A stretch of DNA of 64,000 nucleotides, taken from contig AODO01000069.1 of the NCBI GenBank assembly GCA_000341795.1, forward strand, positions 248,001 through 312,000, given 5' to 3'. Shown in pieces: positions 48,467-57,273 of this stretch. Within the stretch, counting starts at the first letter, position 1. Each line of letters starts with the position of its first letter. Under the pieces are notes generated by a model. That model ran no database searches. It saw only the letters and a list, made by a program, of their open reading frames with translations, and had not been told where the DNA came from. The translations under genes and the position numbers were made by a program. The DNA is from Rhodococcus triatomae BKS 15-14. GTDB taxonomy: Bacteria > Actinomycetota > Actinomycetes > Mycobacteriales > Mycobacteriaceae.

Positions 48467-49293
48467 CGCGCACGCTCCGCGTCGTTCGAGACGTCGATGA
48501 CGAGCCAACCGCCGTGATGCTCGGTGACCGTGAACCGGTGACCGGTCGCCGCTCCGAGATGGCGCAGGTCGTCGGCGTCGAAGGTCCGGACATGGCCGTG
48601 ACAGGTGGTCGGCTCGTCCTCGAAGGGCACCGCGATCACCACCCGGCGCCGCGCGATCCGGACGGCCTCGGCCACGATGCGGGCCCCGAGGCCGGGGGCG
48701 ACGTGCTCGAGCAGGTGGACGGCGGTCACCGTGTCCACGGAGTCGTCGGGCAGTGGGACGTCACCGGCGTCGCAGGCGAGCGTGTGGAGCGGCACGTCGA
48801 GCTCCCCGGCCACGGTCGCGAGGAGCGTCATCGTGCCGTCGCAGATGTCGCTGGCGGTCACCCGGTGACCGGCGAGCGCGAGCCGCAGCGCGAAGAATCC
48901 GAAGCACGAACCCAGGTCCAGGACGCTCTCACCCACGACGAGATCGGCACCGTACTCGTGGACCGATGCGAACGGGGCGACGCCGACGAGAAGGTCGCGC
49001 AGCGAGTTCCGGTAGTACAGCGTCCACGCCGCCATCGGGTCCGCCACGGTCGATCGGACCAGGCCGACGATCACGGCTTCGAAGTCCTCGCGGGTCCGCA
49101 GATCCACCTCGTCGACGACTCGCGTCGCCAGCCGGTCCGAGAGTTCGGACGGGCGCAGTCGGTGGGTGACGGTGAGCCCCCGCCTCGACCGCAAGGACGT
49201 CAGCGTATCCCCGTGCGGTACAAGTGTTCTCATCACCTCGACGTCGCCGTGGGTCCAACGTCCGGGCGGGCAGGTCGCGAGCGGATCCAGCAT
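48463..49293 (-). CDS. mftM: Mycofactocin glycan methyltransferase MftM-like
   Basis: This 276-residue class I methyltransferase has the SAM motif VLDLGSCFGFFAL (124-136) with the acidic end of strand 2 at VTASD, and the late VHLLEHVAPGLGARIVAEAVR region. The N-terminal 110 residues (RLRPSELSDRLATRVVDEVD, YYRNSLRDLLVGVAPFASVHEYG) are special to this subgroup. In mycobacteria the MftM enzyme, which 2-O-methylates the glucose chain of mycofactocin, is encoded between mnoS and mnoR. The same neighbourhood here supports the assignment. The ATG at 49293 is used. A GGGCAGG box lies 59-76 bases upstream. Confidence 0.82.
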   Translation of the reverse strand: MLDPLATCPPGRWTHGDVEVMRTLVPHGDTLTSLRSRRGLTVTHRLRPSELSDRLATRVVDEVDLRTREDFEAVIVGLVRSTVADPMAAWTLYYRNSLRDLLVGVAPFASVHEYGADLVVGESVLDLGSCFGFFALRLALAGHRVTASDICDGTMTLLATVAGELDVPLHTLACDAGDVPLPDDSVDTVTAVHLLEHVAPGLGARIVAEAVRIARRRVVIAVPFEDEPTTCHGHVRTFDADDLRHLGAATGHRFTVTEHHGGWLVIDVSNDAERAR

Positions 49294-49340
49294 GCTTCGA
49301 CGCTAGGTTCGGGCACCCCGTCCCCGCACCGGGCAAAGGA

Positions 49341-49380
49341 ACGGCCGCGGCCCTGCCCTGATGGGCAGGACCTCGGCCGT
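49341..49380. promoter_or_regulatory. Inverted repeat between KSI-like gene and mftM, with GGGCAGG box
   Basis: Two 18-base arms (one mismatch, one wobble) with a TGAT loop lie between the stop of the ketosteroid-isomerase-like gene (49390) and the mftM start (49293). The core CCTGCCC-TGAT-GGGCAGG (49352-49369) has the same layout as the palindrome at 44904-44921. It may be terminator, operator or both. Confidence 0.55.
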
Positions 49381-49389
49381 CCGAACGGG

Positions 49390-49764
49390 TCAGCGGGTGA
49401 CCATGTCCTCCGGACCCCAGATCGCCTTCATGCTGGTGATCTTGGCGTCGTCGTCGAAGGTCATGACGTCGATGACGGAGATGTCGATCTTCTGCTCACC
49501 CATGTGGGTGGTGAGGGTGAAGTTGAACGCGGCGTGGTCGGCGGCGATCTTCACCACCCCGAGCTCGGCCGTCTGCTCCAGCGGCTCGATGATGCCGTAG
49601 AACTCGCGGATGGCGGCCTCGGTGCTGCGCGGGTCCGTGCCGACCGGATCCTCGACCGTGGCCCCCTCCGCGTACAGGGACAGCACGTCGTCCACTGTGC
49701 CCGACGCGACGAACTTCACGTACGACTCGATGGTGGCCTGAACGCTCTCGCGTGACGGTGCCAT
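49390..49764 (-). CDS. Ketosteroid-isomerase-like (NTF2 fold) protein
   Basis: This 124-residue protein is a paralogue of the product of 34089-34484. It keeps the Tyr-bearing first helix (IESYVKFVASGTVDDVLSLYAEG), the acidic site in GATVEDPVGTDP and DVMTFDDDAKITSMKAIWG. These positions match the Tyr and two Asp residues of delta-5-3-ketosteroid isomerase. The ATG is at 49764. It sits alone between mftM and leuS, with hairpins on both sides, so its link to the methanol block is only positional. Confidence 0.82.
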   Translation of the reverse strand: MAPSRESVQATIESYVKFVASGTVDDVLSLYAEGATVEDPVGTDPRSTEAAIREFYGIIEPLEQTAELGVVKIAADHAAFNFTLTTHMGEQKIDISVIDVMTFDDDAKITSMKAIWGPEDMVTR

Positions 49765-49822
49765 GACTGCCCTCCCGGATCTGGAACACGTTTCAGTCCG
49801 CAGAGTACAGGCGGCTCCGCCA

Positions 49823-49868
49823 CCTGTGCGCGAGTTCGGTAGCCCCAGCTACCGAACTCGCGCACAGG
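49823..49868 (-). terminator. Strong stem-loop after leuS
   Basis: Perfect 21-base arms (49823-49843 and 49848-49868) with a CCCA/TGGG loop begin nine bases after the leuS stop on the minus strand. There is no T run. It is the most stable hairpin in the window. Confidence 0.8.
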
Positions 49869-49877
49869 CGCGAAGCG

Positions 49878-52754
49878 CTACTTGACGATGTTGACCATCT
49901 TGCCGGGAACGACGATCACCTTGCGGGGGGCGTTGCCCTCCAGGAAGGCCACGATCTTCTCGTCCGCGAGAGCAGCGGCCTCGATGGCGTCGGGCTTCGC
50001 GTCGGCAGCGATGGTGAGACGGCTGCGGAGCTTGCCGTTGACCTGGATCGGGTACTCGACCGAGTCCTCGACCAGCCACTTCTCGTCCGCCGTCGGGAAC
50101 GGGCCGTGCGCGAGCGAGGTCTCGTGGCCGAGCCGCGACCACAGTTCCTCCGCGACGTGCGGCGCCACCGGTGCCAGCATCAGCACCAGCGGCTCGACCG
50201 CCGCCCGCGGCGCACCCTCCGGGTACGCCTTGGTCAGGTGGTTGGTCAGCTCGATCAGCTTCGCGATGGCCGTGTTGTCACGCAGCGCCGTGTAGTCCGC
50301 GGTCACGCCGTCGATCGCCCTGTTCAGCGCCCGCAGCGTCTCCTCGGTCGGCTCCACATCGGTCACGCGCAGTGCACCGGACTCCTCGTCCACGACGGTC
50401 CGCCACGCGCGCTGCAGGAACCGCTGCGCACCGACGACGTCCTTCGTCGCCCACGGACGCGACGTGTCCAGCGGACCCATCGACATCTCGTACACGCGCA
50501 GCGTGTCGGCACCGTAGTCGTCGCAGATCTCGTCCGGCGCAACGGCGTTCTTCAGGGACTTGCCCATCTTGCCGTACTCGCGCTTCACCTCGGCGCCCTC
50601 GTGGAAGAACTTCCCGTCCTCCTCGACGACCTCCGCGGCGGGCACGTACACGCCGCGGCTGTCGGTGTACGCGTACGCCTGGATGTAGCCCTGGTTGTAC
50701 AGGCGCCGGTACGGCTCCGAGGAGCTGACGTGCCCGAGGTCGAAGAGCACCTTGTGCCAGAACCGCGAGTACAGCAGGTGCAGCACCGCATGCTCGACGC
50801 CACCCACGTACAGGTCCAGGCCACCGGGATCGTTCGGACCGTGGACGTCCGGCCGCGGACCCATCCAGTACTGCTCGTTCTCCTTGGCGCAGAACGCATC
50901 CTGGTTCGTCGGATCGATGTAGCGCAGCTGGTACCAGGAGCTGCCCGCCCACTGCGGCATGACGTTCGTGTCGCGGTGGTAGTTCTTCAGTCCGTCGCCG
51001 AGGTCCAGTTCGACGTCGACCCAGTCGGATGCCTTCGCCAGCGGCGGCGACGGCTCGGAGTCCGCGTCGTCCGGGTCGAAGGACACGGGCGCGTAGTCCT
51101 CGACCTCCGGGAGCTCCACGGGCAGAGCCGAATCCGGGAGCGCGTGCGCCAGACCCTGCTCGTCGTAGACGACCGGGAACGGCTCGCCCCAGTAGCGCTG
51201 CCGGGCGAAGAGCCAGTCGCGCAGCTTGTACTGGATGGTGCCGATGCCGCGCCCGTCCGCCTCGAGGTGCGCGATGACGGCCTTCTTCGCCTCGTCCACC
51301 GACAGCCCGTCGAGGAATCCCGAGTTCACCAACGGGCCGTCACCGGTGTACGCGCCCTCGGTGATGTCGCCACCGGAGATGACCTCCAGGATCGGCAGTC
51401 CGAGCTCGGTCGCGAACTCCCAGTCGCGGTGATCGTGGCCGGGCACCGCCATCACGGCGCCGGTGCCGTAGCCGGTGAGCACGTAGTCGGCGATGAACAC
51501 CGGAACCTTGTGCCCGTTCACGGGATTGACGGCGTAGGAGCCGAGGAAGACGCCGGTCTTCTCCTTGCTCTCCTGCCGCTCCAGGTCCGACTTCGCGGCG
51601 ATCGCGGCGCGGTACGCGGCGACGGCCTCGCGCGGCGACGTGGCGCCGCCGGTCCAGCGCGGATCCACCCCCTCCGGGTAGGCGTCGGCGACCAACTGGT
51701 CGACCAGTTCGTGCTCGGGGGCGAGGGCGACGTAGGTGGCACCGAACAGGGTGTCCGCGCGGGTGGTGAACACCTCGATGTCGTGTTCGACGGCGGCGGT
51801 GCCGCCCTCGTTCGTGGTCGAGCCCTCCCGGTGCGCGGCGAACTTGACGCGGGCGCCGTGACTGCGTCCGATCCAGTTGCGCTGCATGGACTTGACCTTC
51901 TCGGGCCAGTCCAGGTACTCCAGGTCGTCGGTGAGCCGGTCGGAGTACGCGGTGATCCGCATCATCCACTGGCGCAGGTGCTTCCGGAAGACGGGGAAGT
52001 TGCCGCGCTCGGAGCGACCGTCGGCGGTGACCTCCTCGTTCGCCAGCACGGTACCCAGTCCGGGGCACCAGTTGACCATCGAATCCGACTGGTAGACAAG
52101 GCGGTACGAATCGATCTCGGCGTGCTTGTCGGCCTCCGACAGGTCAGCCCAGGCACGACCGTCGGCGGGGGTGCGGGCACCGGACTCGAACTCCACCTCC
52201 AACTCGGCGACGGGCCGAGCCCGGTTCAGCTCGGTGTCGTACCAGGCGTTGTAGATCTGCAGGAAGATCCACTGCGTCCAGTGGTAGAAGTCGACGTCCG
52301 TCGTCGCGACGCTGCGGCGCTCGTCGTGCCCCAGCCCGAGCCGGCGCAGCTGCCGCTTCATGTTCGCGATGTTGGCCTCGGTGGTCGTGCGCGGGTGCGT
52401 GCCCGTCTGCACCGCGTACTGCTCCGCCGGCAGCCCGAACGCGTCGTACCCCAGGGTGTGCAGGACGTTGTGCCCGTTCATCCGGTGGAACCGGGCGAAC
52501 ACGTCCGTCGCGATGTAGCCGAGGGGGTGACCGACGTGCAGGCCGGCACCCGACGGGTACGGGAACATGTCCTGGACGAACAGCTTGTCCGCGGGCAGCT
52601 CACCGGCGAGGTCGCCGACCGGATTCGGTGCGTTGAACGTGCCCCGCTCCCGCCACAGGTCCTGCCAGCGAGCCTCGATTCGGCCCGCGAGGTCCGCGGT
52701 GTAACGGTGCTGAGGGGTCGCGTCGCCGCCTTGCTGCTGCACTGACTCGGTCAC
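49878..52754 (-). CDS. leuS: Leucyl-tRNA synthetase
   Basis: This 958-residue protein is a complete bacterial leucyl-tRNA synthetase, which charges tRNA-Leu. The class I signatures are the HIGH-type motif in [17 protein letters not shown] and the KMSKS-type motif as [10 protein letters not shown]. Between them is the editing domain ([19 protein letters not shown] and [19 protein letters not shown]). The C-terminal part ends with the [14 protein letters not shown] domain. The GTG at 52754 is the best start; the open frame continues far upstream without family features. It is divergent from an SdpI-like gene. Confidence 0.97.
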   Translation of the reverse strand: MTESVQQQGGDATPQHRYTADLAGRIEARWQDLWRERGTFNAPNPVGDLAGELPADKLFVQDMFPYPSGAGLHVGHPLGYIATDVFARFHRMNGHNVLHTLGYDAFGLPAEQYAVQTGTHPRTTTEANIANMKRQLRRLGLGHDERRSVATTDVDFYHWTQWIFLQIYNAWYDTELNRARPVAELEVEFESGARTPADGRAWADLSEADKHAEIDSYRLVYQSDSMVNWCPGLGTVLANEEVTADGRSERGNFPVFRKHLRQWMMRITAYSDRLTDDLEYLDWPEKVKSMQRNWIGRSHGARVKFAAHREGSTTNEGGTAAVEHDIEVFTTRADTLFGATYVALAPEHELVDQLVADAYPEGVDPRWTGGATSPREAVAAYRAAIAAKSDLERQESKEKTGVFLGSYAVNPVNGHKVPVFIADYVLTGYGTGAVMAVPGHDHRDWEFATELGLPILEVISGGDITEGAYTGDGPLVNSGFLDGLSVDEAKKAVIAHLEADGRGIGTIQYKLRDWLFARQRYWGEPFPVVYDEQGLAHALPDSALPVELPEVEDYAPVSFDPDDADSEPSPPLAKASDWVDVELDLGDGLKNYHRDTNVMPQWAGSSWYQLRYIDPTNQDAFCAKENEQYWMGPRPDVHGPNDPGGLDLYVGGVEHAVLHLLYSRFWHKVLFDLGHVSSSEPYRRLYNQGYIQAYAYTDSRGVYVPAAEVVEEDGKFFHEGAEVKREYGKMGKSLKNAVAPDEICDDYGADTLRVYEMSMGPLDTSRPWATKDVVGAQRFLQRAWRTVVDEESGALRVTDVEPTEETLRALNRAIDGVTADYTALRDNTAIAKLIELTNHLTKAYPEGAPRAAVEPLVLMLAPVAPHVAEELWSRLGHETSLAHGPFPTADEKWLVEDSVEYPIQVNGKLRSRLTIAADAKPDAIEAAALADEKIVAFLEGNAPRKVIVVPGKMVNIVK

Positions 52755-52886
52755 TGGTTCGCTGTCTTCTCTGCGCTGGGGGCTTCGGGTACACGGTCGC
52801 CGTACCCGGATTTCGGGCAGGGTCACCCGACACCAGCCTAGAGGTTCACCCGCCGGGCACCCCCGTACGGCCCCTTCCGTACCCTG

Positions 52887-53399
52887 GTGTCCGTGGTCAT
52901 CGTCGCAAGTGTGCTGTTCGTCGTCGCCGTGGCGGTCGGAGGTGTCGCGGCCGCCGCAATGACCGGACGCCTGCCGCGCAACCGCTGGGCGGGTGTCCGC
53001 ACCCCCGAGACCCTGGCGTCTGAGGAGGCCTTCCAGCTCGCCAACCGCGTCGCGGGACCGACCCTCGCGGTGTCGGCGTTGCTGCTGGTCATCGGTGGCG
53101 TCGGCGCGCTCACACTCGGCACCGTCGGCGGCCTGGGCGTCGCCGCGTTGGCAGTGGTCGTCGCCCTCGTCGCGGCCGCCTACGGCGGTACCGCAGGAGC
53201 CCGCGCAGCGGCCGCTGCCGCCCCCGCCGGATGCGGTGACGCCTGTGGCTGCGGCAGCGCTCCCGACGTCTCCGATCCCGAGGCGGCGACCGTCTCGGCA
53301 TGCGCCACCGAGTCGCCCGCGGACGCGGCTGCCGCTGCCGACTGCGGGACGTCGTCCTGCGGTGCCTGCTCCCTCAAGGGCGCCTGCCTGCCGCACTGA
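52887..53399 (+). CDS. SdpI-like membrane protein with cysteine-rich tail
   Basis: This 170-residue protein has three hydrophobic segments and the SdpI-family stretch [33 protein letters not shown] after the first helix. The C-terminal 60 residues are unusual: eight cysteines in [16 protein letters not shown] and [16 protein letters not shown]. Such a tail could bind a metal or cofactor; a simple SdpI protein lacks it. The GTG at 52887 is used. It is divergent from leuS and convergent with the LysR gene. Confidence 0.8.
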   Translation: MSVVIVASVLFVVAVAVGGVAAAAMTGRLPRNRWAGVRTPETLASEEAFQLANRVAGPTLAVSALLLVIGGVGALTLGTVGGLGVAALAVVVALVAAAYGGTAGARAAAAAAPAGCGDACGCGSAPDVSDPEAATVSACATESPADAAAAADCGTSSCGACSLKGACLPH

Positions 53400-53407
53400 G
53401 CGTCTCG

Positions 53408-54268
53408 TCAACCGCGGCGCAGGCGGCTCTCGTTCGCGACGAGGAGCACGGTCAGCGCAGCCTCCGGTCCGGTCGCCGGCCGTGGTCGGCGCATCACGAC
53501 GAAATCGGCGTCGCCCGGATCGGGAAGTACGTGAGGGGCCAAGGGGACGAGCCCGTCCGGTAGCAGCGACTCGGCGTGCACGATGTAGCCGAGACCGCCG
53601 AGCACCGCAGCTCGCAGACCCAGCAGGCTGTCGGTGACGCAGGTGGTCCGCCACACCAGTCCCGCACCCTCCAACGCCTCCATCGCGGCGCGCCGCGTGA
53701 TGGACGGCGGGGGATAGGTCACCAAGGGGACCGGTCCGGCCCCGGACGGCGCGATCGCCCCCTCCCGGGGGCCTGCCCACACCAGCCGATCACGCCACAC
53801 CAGCTCGCCGTGACGTTCACCCGGGCGACGCATCCCGAATGCGAGGTCGAGTTCGCCGGCCGCGACCTTCGCGCCCAGGATCTCGCTGAGCCCGACGGTC
53901 AGTTCCAAATCGATACGTGGATGGCTCCGCCGGAACTCGAGCAGGATTTCCGGGAATCCAGCCGCGACGAGGTCGTCGGACACGCCGAACCGCAGCAGTC
54001 CGGACAGGTCGGACTCCGCGAAGTACTGCTCGGCCTGCTGCGTCGTGTCGAGGATCGTCCGCGCGAAACCGAGCATCGCGGCGCCGTCTGCGGTCACCTC
54101 GACGTTCCGGGTGTCCCGCCGCAGCAGTTCCCGGCCGACGGCCTTCTCCAGCCGGGCGACGTGCCCGCTGACCGTGGACTGACGCAGGCCGAGCCGAGCC
54201 GCCGCCGCGGTGAACCCGCCCTCACGATCGACGGCCACGAAGGAGCGTAGGAGTACCGGATCGAGCAT
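53408..54268 (-). CDS. LysR-family transcription regulator
   Basis: This 286-residue protein has the LysR helix-turn-helix at the N-terminus ([40 protein letters not shown]) and a two-lobed effector domain. The ATG at 54268 is preferred to a TTG two codons earlier. It is divergent from a bile-acid-symporter-like gene across an 84-base gap holding the dyad CATCGG-N5-CCGATG, so it probably controls that transporter. Confidence 0.93.
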   Translation of the reverse strand: MLDPVLLRSFVAVDREGGFTAAAARLGLRQSTVSGHVARLEKAVGRELLRRDTRNVEVTADGAAMLGFARTILDTTQQAEQYFAESDLSGLLRFGVSDDLVAAGFPEILLEFRRSHPRIDLELTVGLSEILGAKVAAGELDLAFGMRRPGERHGELVWRDRLVWAGPREGAIAPSGAGPVPLVTYPPPSITRRAAMEALEGAGLVWRTTCVTDSLLGLRAAVLGGLGYIVHAESLLPDGLVPLAPHVLPDPGDADFVVMRRPRPATGPEAALTVLLVANESRLRRG

Positions 54269-54309
54269 CCCCAAGACTTATCACGATTCACGATGCAAAT
54301 AAACGATCT

Positions 54310-54326
54310 CATCGGCTTCTCCGATG
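54310..54326. promoter_or_regulatory. LysR-type dyad CATCGG-N5-CCGATG
   Basis: A perfect 17-base interrupted dyad lies in the middle of the 84-base gap between the LysR gene and the divergent transporter gene, which is the classical place for a LysR recognition site. Confidence 0.55.
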
Positions 54327-54352
54327 GCTAGGGGTCGTCCTACCGTGATCGG

Positions 54353-55366
54353 GTGAAGTTCTCGACCAGGTTCGACATCGACGGATTCGTCCTGTCGATC
54401 ATCGTCGTGGCCGTCGCAGCCAGTCTCTTCCCCGCGTCCGGCACCGGCGCGACCGTGCTCGACCGGGCCACGACAATCGCCATCGCCCTCCTGTTCGTGC
54501 TGTACGGCGCCCGCCTCCACCCCCGAGAGGCACTCGAGGGGCTGAAGCACTGGCGGCTACATTCCGTGGTGTTCGCAGCGACATTCGTTCTGTTTCCACT
54601 GATCGGACTGGCATTGCGCATCCTGGTGCCGTCCGTGCTCACCGAAGAGCTCTACACCGGTGTGCTGTACATGTGCCTCGTCCCGTCGACCGTTCAGTCC
54701 TCGATCGCGTTCACGTCGATCGCCCGCGGCAATGTCGCGGGCGCGATCGTCAGCGCGTCGGCTTCCAACCTGCTCGGCGTGTTCGTGACCCCTGCACTGG
54801 TGATCCTGCTTATGAACACCACCGGCGACGTCCACGTCGACGCCGCGTCGATCGTGGACATCGTCGTCCAGTTGCTGATCCCGTTCGCCGTCGGCCAGCT
54901 GATCCGGCCGCGGGTCGCCGGGATCATGCAGAAGTACGCGGAGCCGACGAAGTACGTCGATCGGGGCTCGATCCTGCTCGTCGTGTACGCCGCATTCAGT
55001 GCAGGCATGGTGGAGCACGCGTGGGACGGACTGGCGGCGAGGGACATCGCAGCGCTCGTCCTGGTGTGCTGCCTCGTCCTCGCGCTCGTGATGGGTACGA
55101 CCGTCTTCGCGGGTCGCGCACTCGGCTTCTCCCTTCCCGACCGGATCGTGATCGTGTTCTGCGGCTCGAAGAAGAGCCTCGCCACCGGCCTTCCGATGGC
55201 TGCGGTGCTGTTCGCGGGCCAGCCGATCGGTCTGATCGTGCTGCCGCTGATGGTCTTCCATCAGATCCAGCTGATGGTCTGCGCGGCGCTCGCCCAGCGG
55301 TACGCCCGCCGCCCCGAGTCCGTCGCCGTGCCCTCGTCGCCCGACCCCGCGTCGTCGGCTGGTTGA
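54353..55366 (+). CDS. Bile acid:sodium symporter-like transporter
   Basis: This 337-residue membrane protein has about ten helices and the SBF-like family marks LLFVLYGARLHPREALEGLKHWRLH, YTGVLYMCLVPSTVQSSIAFTSIARGN and VIVFCGSKKSLATGLPMA. Family members move organic anions with sodium; the bacterial SBF-like branch (YfeH type) has unknown substrates. The GTG at 54353 is the start. The divergent LysR regulator is the likely controller. Confidence 0.92.
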   Translation: MKFSTRFDIDGFVLSIIVVAVAASLFPASGTGATVLDRATTIAIALLFVLYGARLHPREALEGLKHWRLHSVVFAATFVLFPLIGLALRILVPSVLTEELYTGVLYMCLVPSTVQSSIAFTSIARGNVAGAIVSASASNLLGVFVTPALVILLMNTTGDVHVDAASIVDIVVQLLIPFAVGQLIRPRVAGIMQKYAEPTKYVDRGSILLVVYAAFSAGMVEHAWDGLAARDIAALVLVCCLVLALVMGTTVFAGRALGFSLPDRIVIVFCGSKKSLATGLPMAAVLFAGQPIGLIVLPLMVFHQIQLMVCAALAQRYARRPESVAVPSSPDPASSAG

Positions 55367-55376
55367 ATCGGCGGCC

Positions 55377-56351
55377 ATGAGCGAATCGCGGACGTTCGAC
55401 CCCGCCGGCGTGGTGTTCGGCGTGTTCGTGCCGGTGCTCGCCGCCGCCACCGTGCTCGTCACCGAGCAGGTCTGGACGTCGCGGCTCCCAGACACCCTCG
55501 CCACGCACTTCAGCGGCGGCACCGCCGACGGCTTCGCCTCGACCTCGTCGACCGCATGGACGTTCGTCCTGGTCATCGTCCTCGTCGGGGGAGGATGCAG
55601 CGGCTTCGCCGCATTGGCGCAGGCCCTGCTGATGATGCGGCGGTCCATGCTCATCGTCGGATCGTCCGTCACCGGGCTGATGCTCGCCCTGTGGTTCGGG
55701 CTGCTGACCGCCCACCTCGACCTCACCGATCCCGCCGGCGCCGACCTGTCGACGACGCCGATCGCGGTGGGAGTCCTCGTCGGAGGTGTGGTGGGAGTGC
55801 TCGGCGCGTCATTGCTGCGCGACCACCGCGAACGCCGCACCACGACCCTGCGCCCCGCCGCCACACTGCCCCGCGGACCGGTCGACCTGCCGATCGTCAC
55901 GGGCGCCGGACTCGGCGCCGGCACCACCGCGATCCTGCTCGGGATCGGAGCACTCGTCACCGTCGGACTGTGCCGCCTCGCCGGATCCTGGTGGCTGCTC
56001 GCCGTGTTCCTCCCCGTCAGTCTGCTCGTCGTCGGGTTGCTGCGGTTCCGTGTCGTCGTCGACGAGGCCGGGCTGCGGGTCTACAACATGGGGATGTGCG
56101 CGCTCGGCTACGGCGTCGACGAACTCGAGGGGGCCTCGGTGACCGAGGTGGCACCGTTCCGGGACTGGGGCGGCTGGGGGCTGCGGTCCCGGGGTCGCGG
56201 CAACTACGGCGTCGTCACCGAGACCGGTCCGGCACTGGTGTTCGAGGCCGCGAACGGACAGCGCCTCACCGTCACCACCGCGCGCGCCGCCGAGATGGCC
56301 GGTGCGCTCAACGCCCTCGCCGACGCGTCCCGTCCGCTCCACCACGCCTGA
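55377..56351 (+). CDS. DUF1648-containing membrane protein
   Basis: This 324-residue protein has an N-terminal DUF1648 region (LPDTLATHFSGGTADGFAS after the first helix), five or six helices in all, and a C-terminal soluble part of about 100 residues with RVVVDEAGLRVYNMGM. The ATG at 55377 is 11 bases after the transporter stop, so the two are probably co-transcribed. Related proteins are found with SdpI-type immunity systems and GntR regulators, but no function is known for this one. Confidence 0.82.
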   Translation: MSESRTFDPAGVVFGVFVPVLAAATVLVTEQVWTSRLPDTLATHFSGGTADGFASTSSTAWTFVLVIVLVGGGCSGFAALAQALLMMRRSMLIVGSSVTGLMLALWFGLLTAHLDLTDPAGADLSTTPIAVGVLVGGVVGVLGASLLRDHRERRTTTLRPAATLPRGPVDLPIVTGAGLGAGTTAILLGIGALVTVGLCRLAGSWWLLAVFLPVSLLVVGLLRFRVVVDEAGLRVYNMGMCALGYGVDELEGASVTEVAPFRDWGGWGLRSRGRGNYGVVTETGPALVFEAANGQRLTVTTARAAEMAGALNALADASRPLHHA

Positions 56352-56388
56352 ACCCGATGTGACGGTGCGCCCACCACGGGGCCGTCGA

Positions 56389-57204
56389 TCAGAAGGTGGC
56401 GGTCAGCAGCACCTGGTCGGTGGTCACCGAGCGGACGTCGACCCGCTCCACCCAGAGCATCGGGAGGTCCGTCGACCCGGACGGCGTGACCGTCTCACCG
56501 GCCGCGGCGGTCCAGCTGGCGACGGTGCTTGGAGTACCCGTGTGATCGGTGACGACCAGTGCGTAGGTCGACTGCTCGGTCCCGTAGCCGCCGCCGGGCG
56601 GCGGCTGGTAGTGCGCGACGACGTCGATCCGGGTACCGCGTCCCTCGTCGACGACCGACACCTCCCCGGTCACCGGGTACTGCGCGACCGGTTGCATCGG
56701 CTGGTCGGTCACGGGCGCCGACGGCCCCTGCGGCATGTCGGGCGACGGGCCGGCGGGCGTCACCGGCACGAGGGTGATCGCGTACGCGACGAGTGCCGCG
56801 GCCGCCGCGACGACGACCGCGGCGAGCGCGGTCCGGATCCGGCGACGGCGGGTGTCGGTTCGATCGAGAAGACGCGGCAGCAGGGACGGCGGCGGATCGC
56901 CCACGGCATCGTCCAGCACCGGGACGGACGGCGGCACCTCACCGTCGGTGTCCTCGACGCCGTGCTCGGCGTCGTGCTCGGCGCCGCGTCCCGCCAGGTC
57001 GCGCGCCGTCGCGAACAGACTCGCCCGGACCGCGCCTTCGCTCTGCTCCAGCAACCGCGGCCGCTCGACAGCACGCGTCAACGTCCCCTCGACGACCGAT
57101 TCGGCCCGCACCCGGTCCCCGGTCAACCGCATCGCGTATCGCCACAGCTCGGCGGCGTGCTGCCCATACAGAACGCGCATGCGTTCCGCTCGATCCTGTG
57201 GCAT
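56389..57204 (-). CDS. Sigma-region-2-like domain fused to a membrane helix
   Basis: This 271-residue protein begins with a sequence closely like region 2 of ECF sigma factors (LYGQHAAELWRYAMRLTGDR then RAESVVEGTLTRAVERPRLL and ARASLFATARDL-type ending, residues about 12-70). There is no region 4. A basic stretch and one membrane helix follow (about 124-147), then an outer domain of 120 residues that resembles the outer part of RskA-type anti-sigma factors (STYALVVTDHTGTPSTVASW). It could act as a membrane-held decoy or sensor for RNA polymerase. The ATG is at 57204. The sigma-like reading is by pattern only. Confidence 0.65.
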   Translation of the reverse strand: MPQDRAERMRVLYGQHAAELWRYAMRLTGDRVRAESVVEGTLTRAVERPRLLEQSEGAVRASLFATARDLAGRGAEHDAEHGVEDTDGEVPPSVPVLDDAVGDPPPSLLPRLLDRTDTRRRRIRTALAAVVVAAAAALVAYAITLVPVTPAGPSPDMPQGPSAPVTDQPMQPVAQYPVTGEVSVVDEGRGTRIDVVAHYQPPPGGGYGTEQSTYALVVTDHTGTPSTVASWTAAAGETVTPSGSTDLPMLWVERVDVRSVTTDQVLLTATF

Positions 57205-57273
57205 TCGAGACCTCCCCGAGGCTCACCGTATCCGGACCGCGTCCGATCGGCACGCATCTGCCGTCGATGCAGG

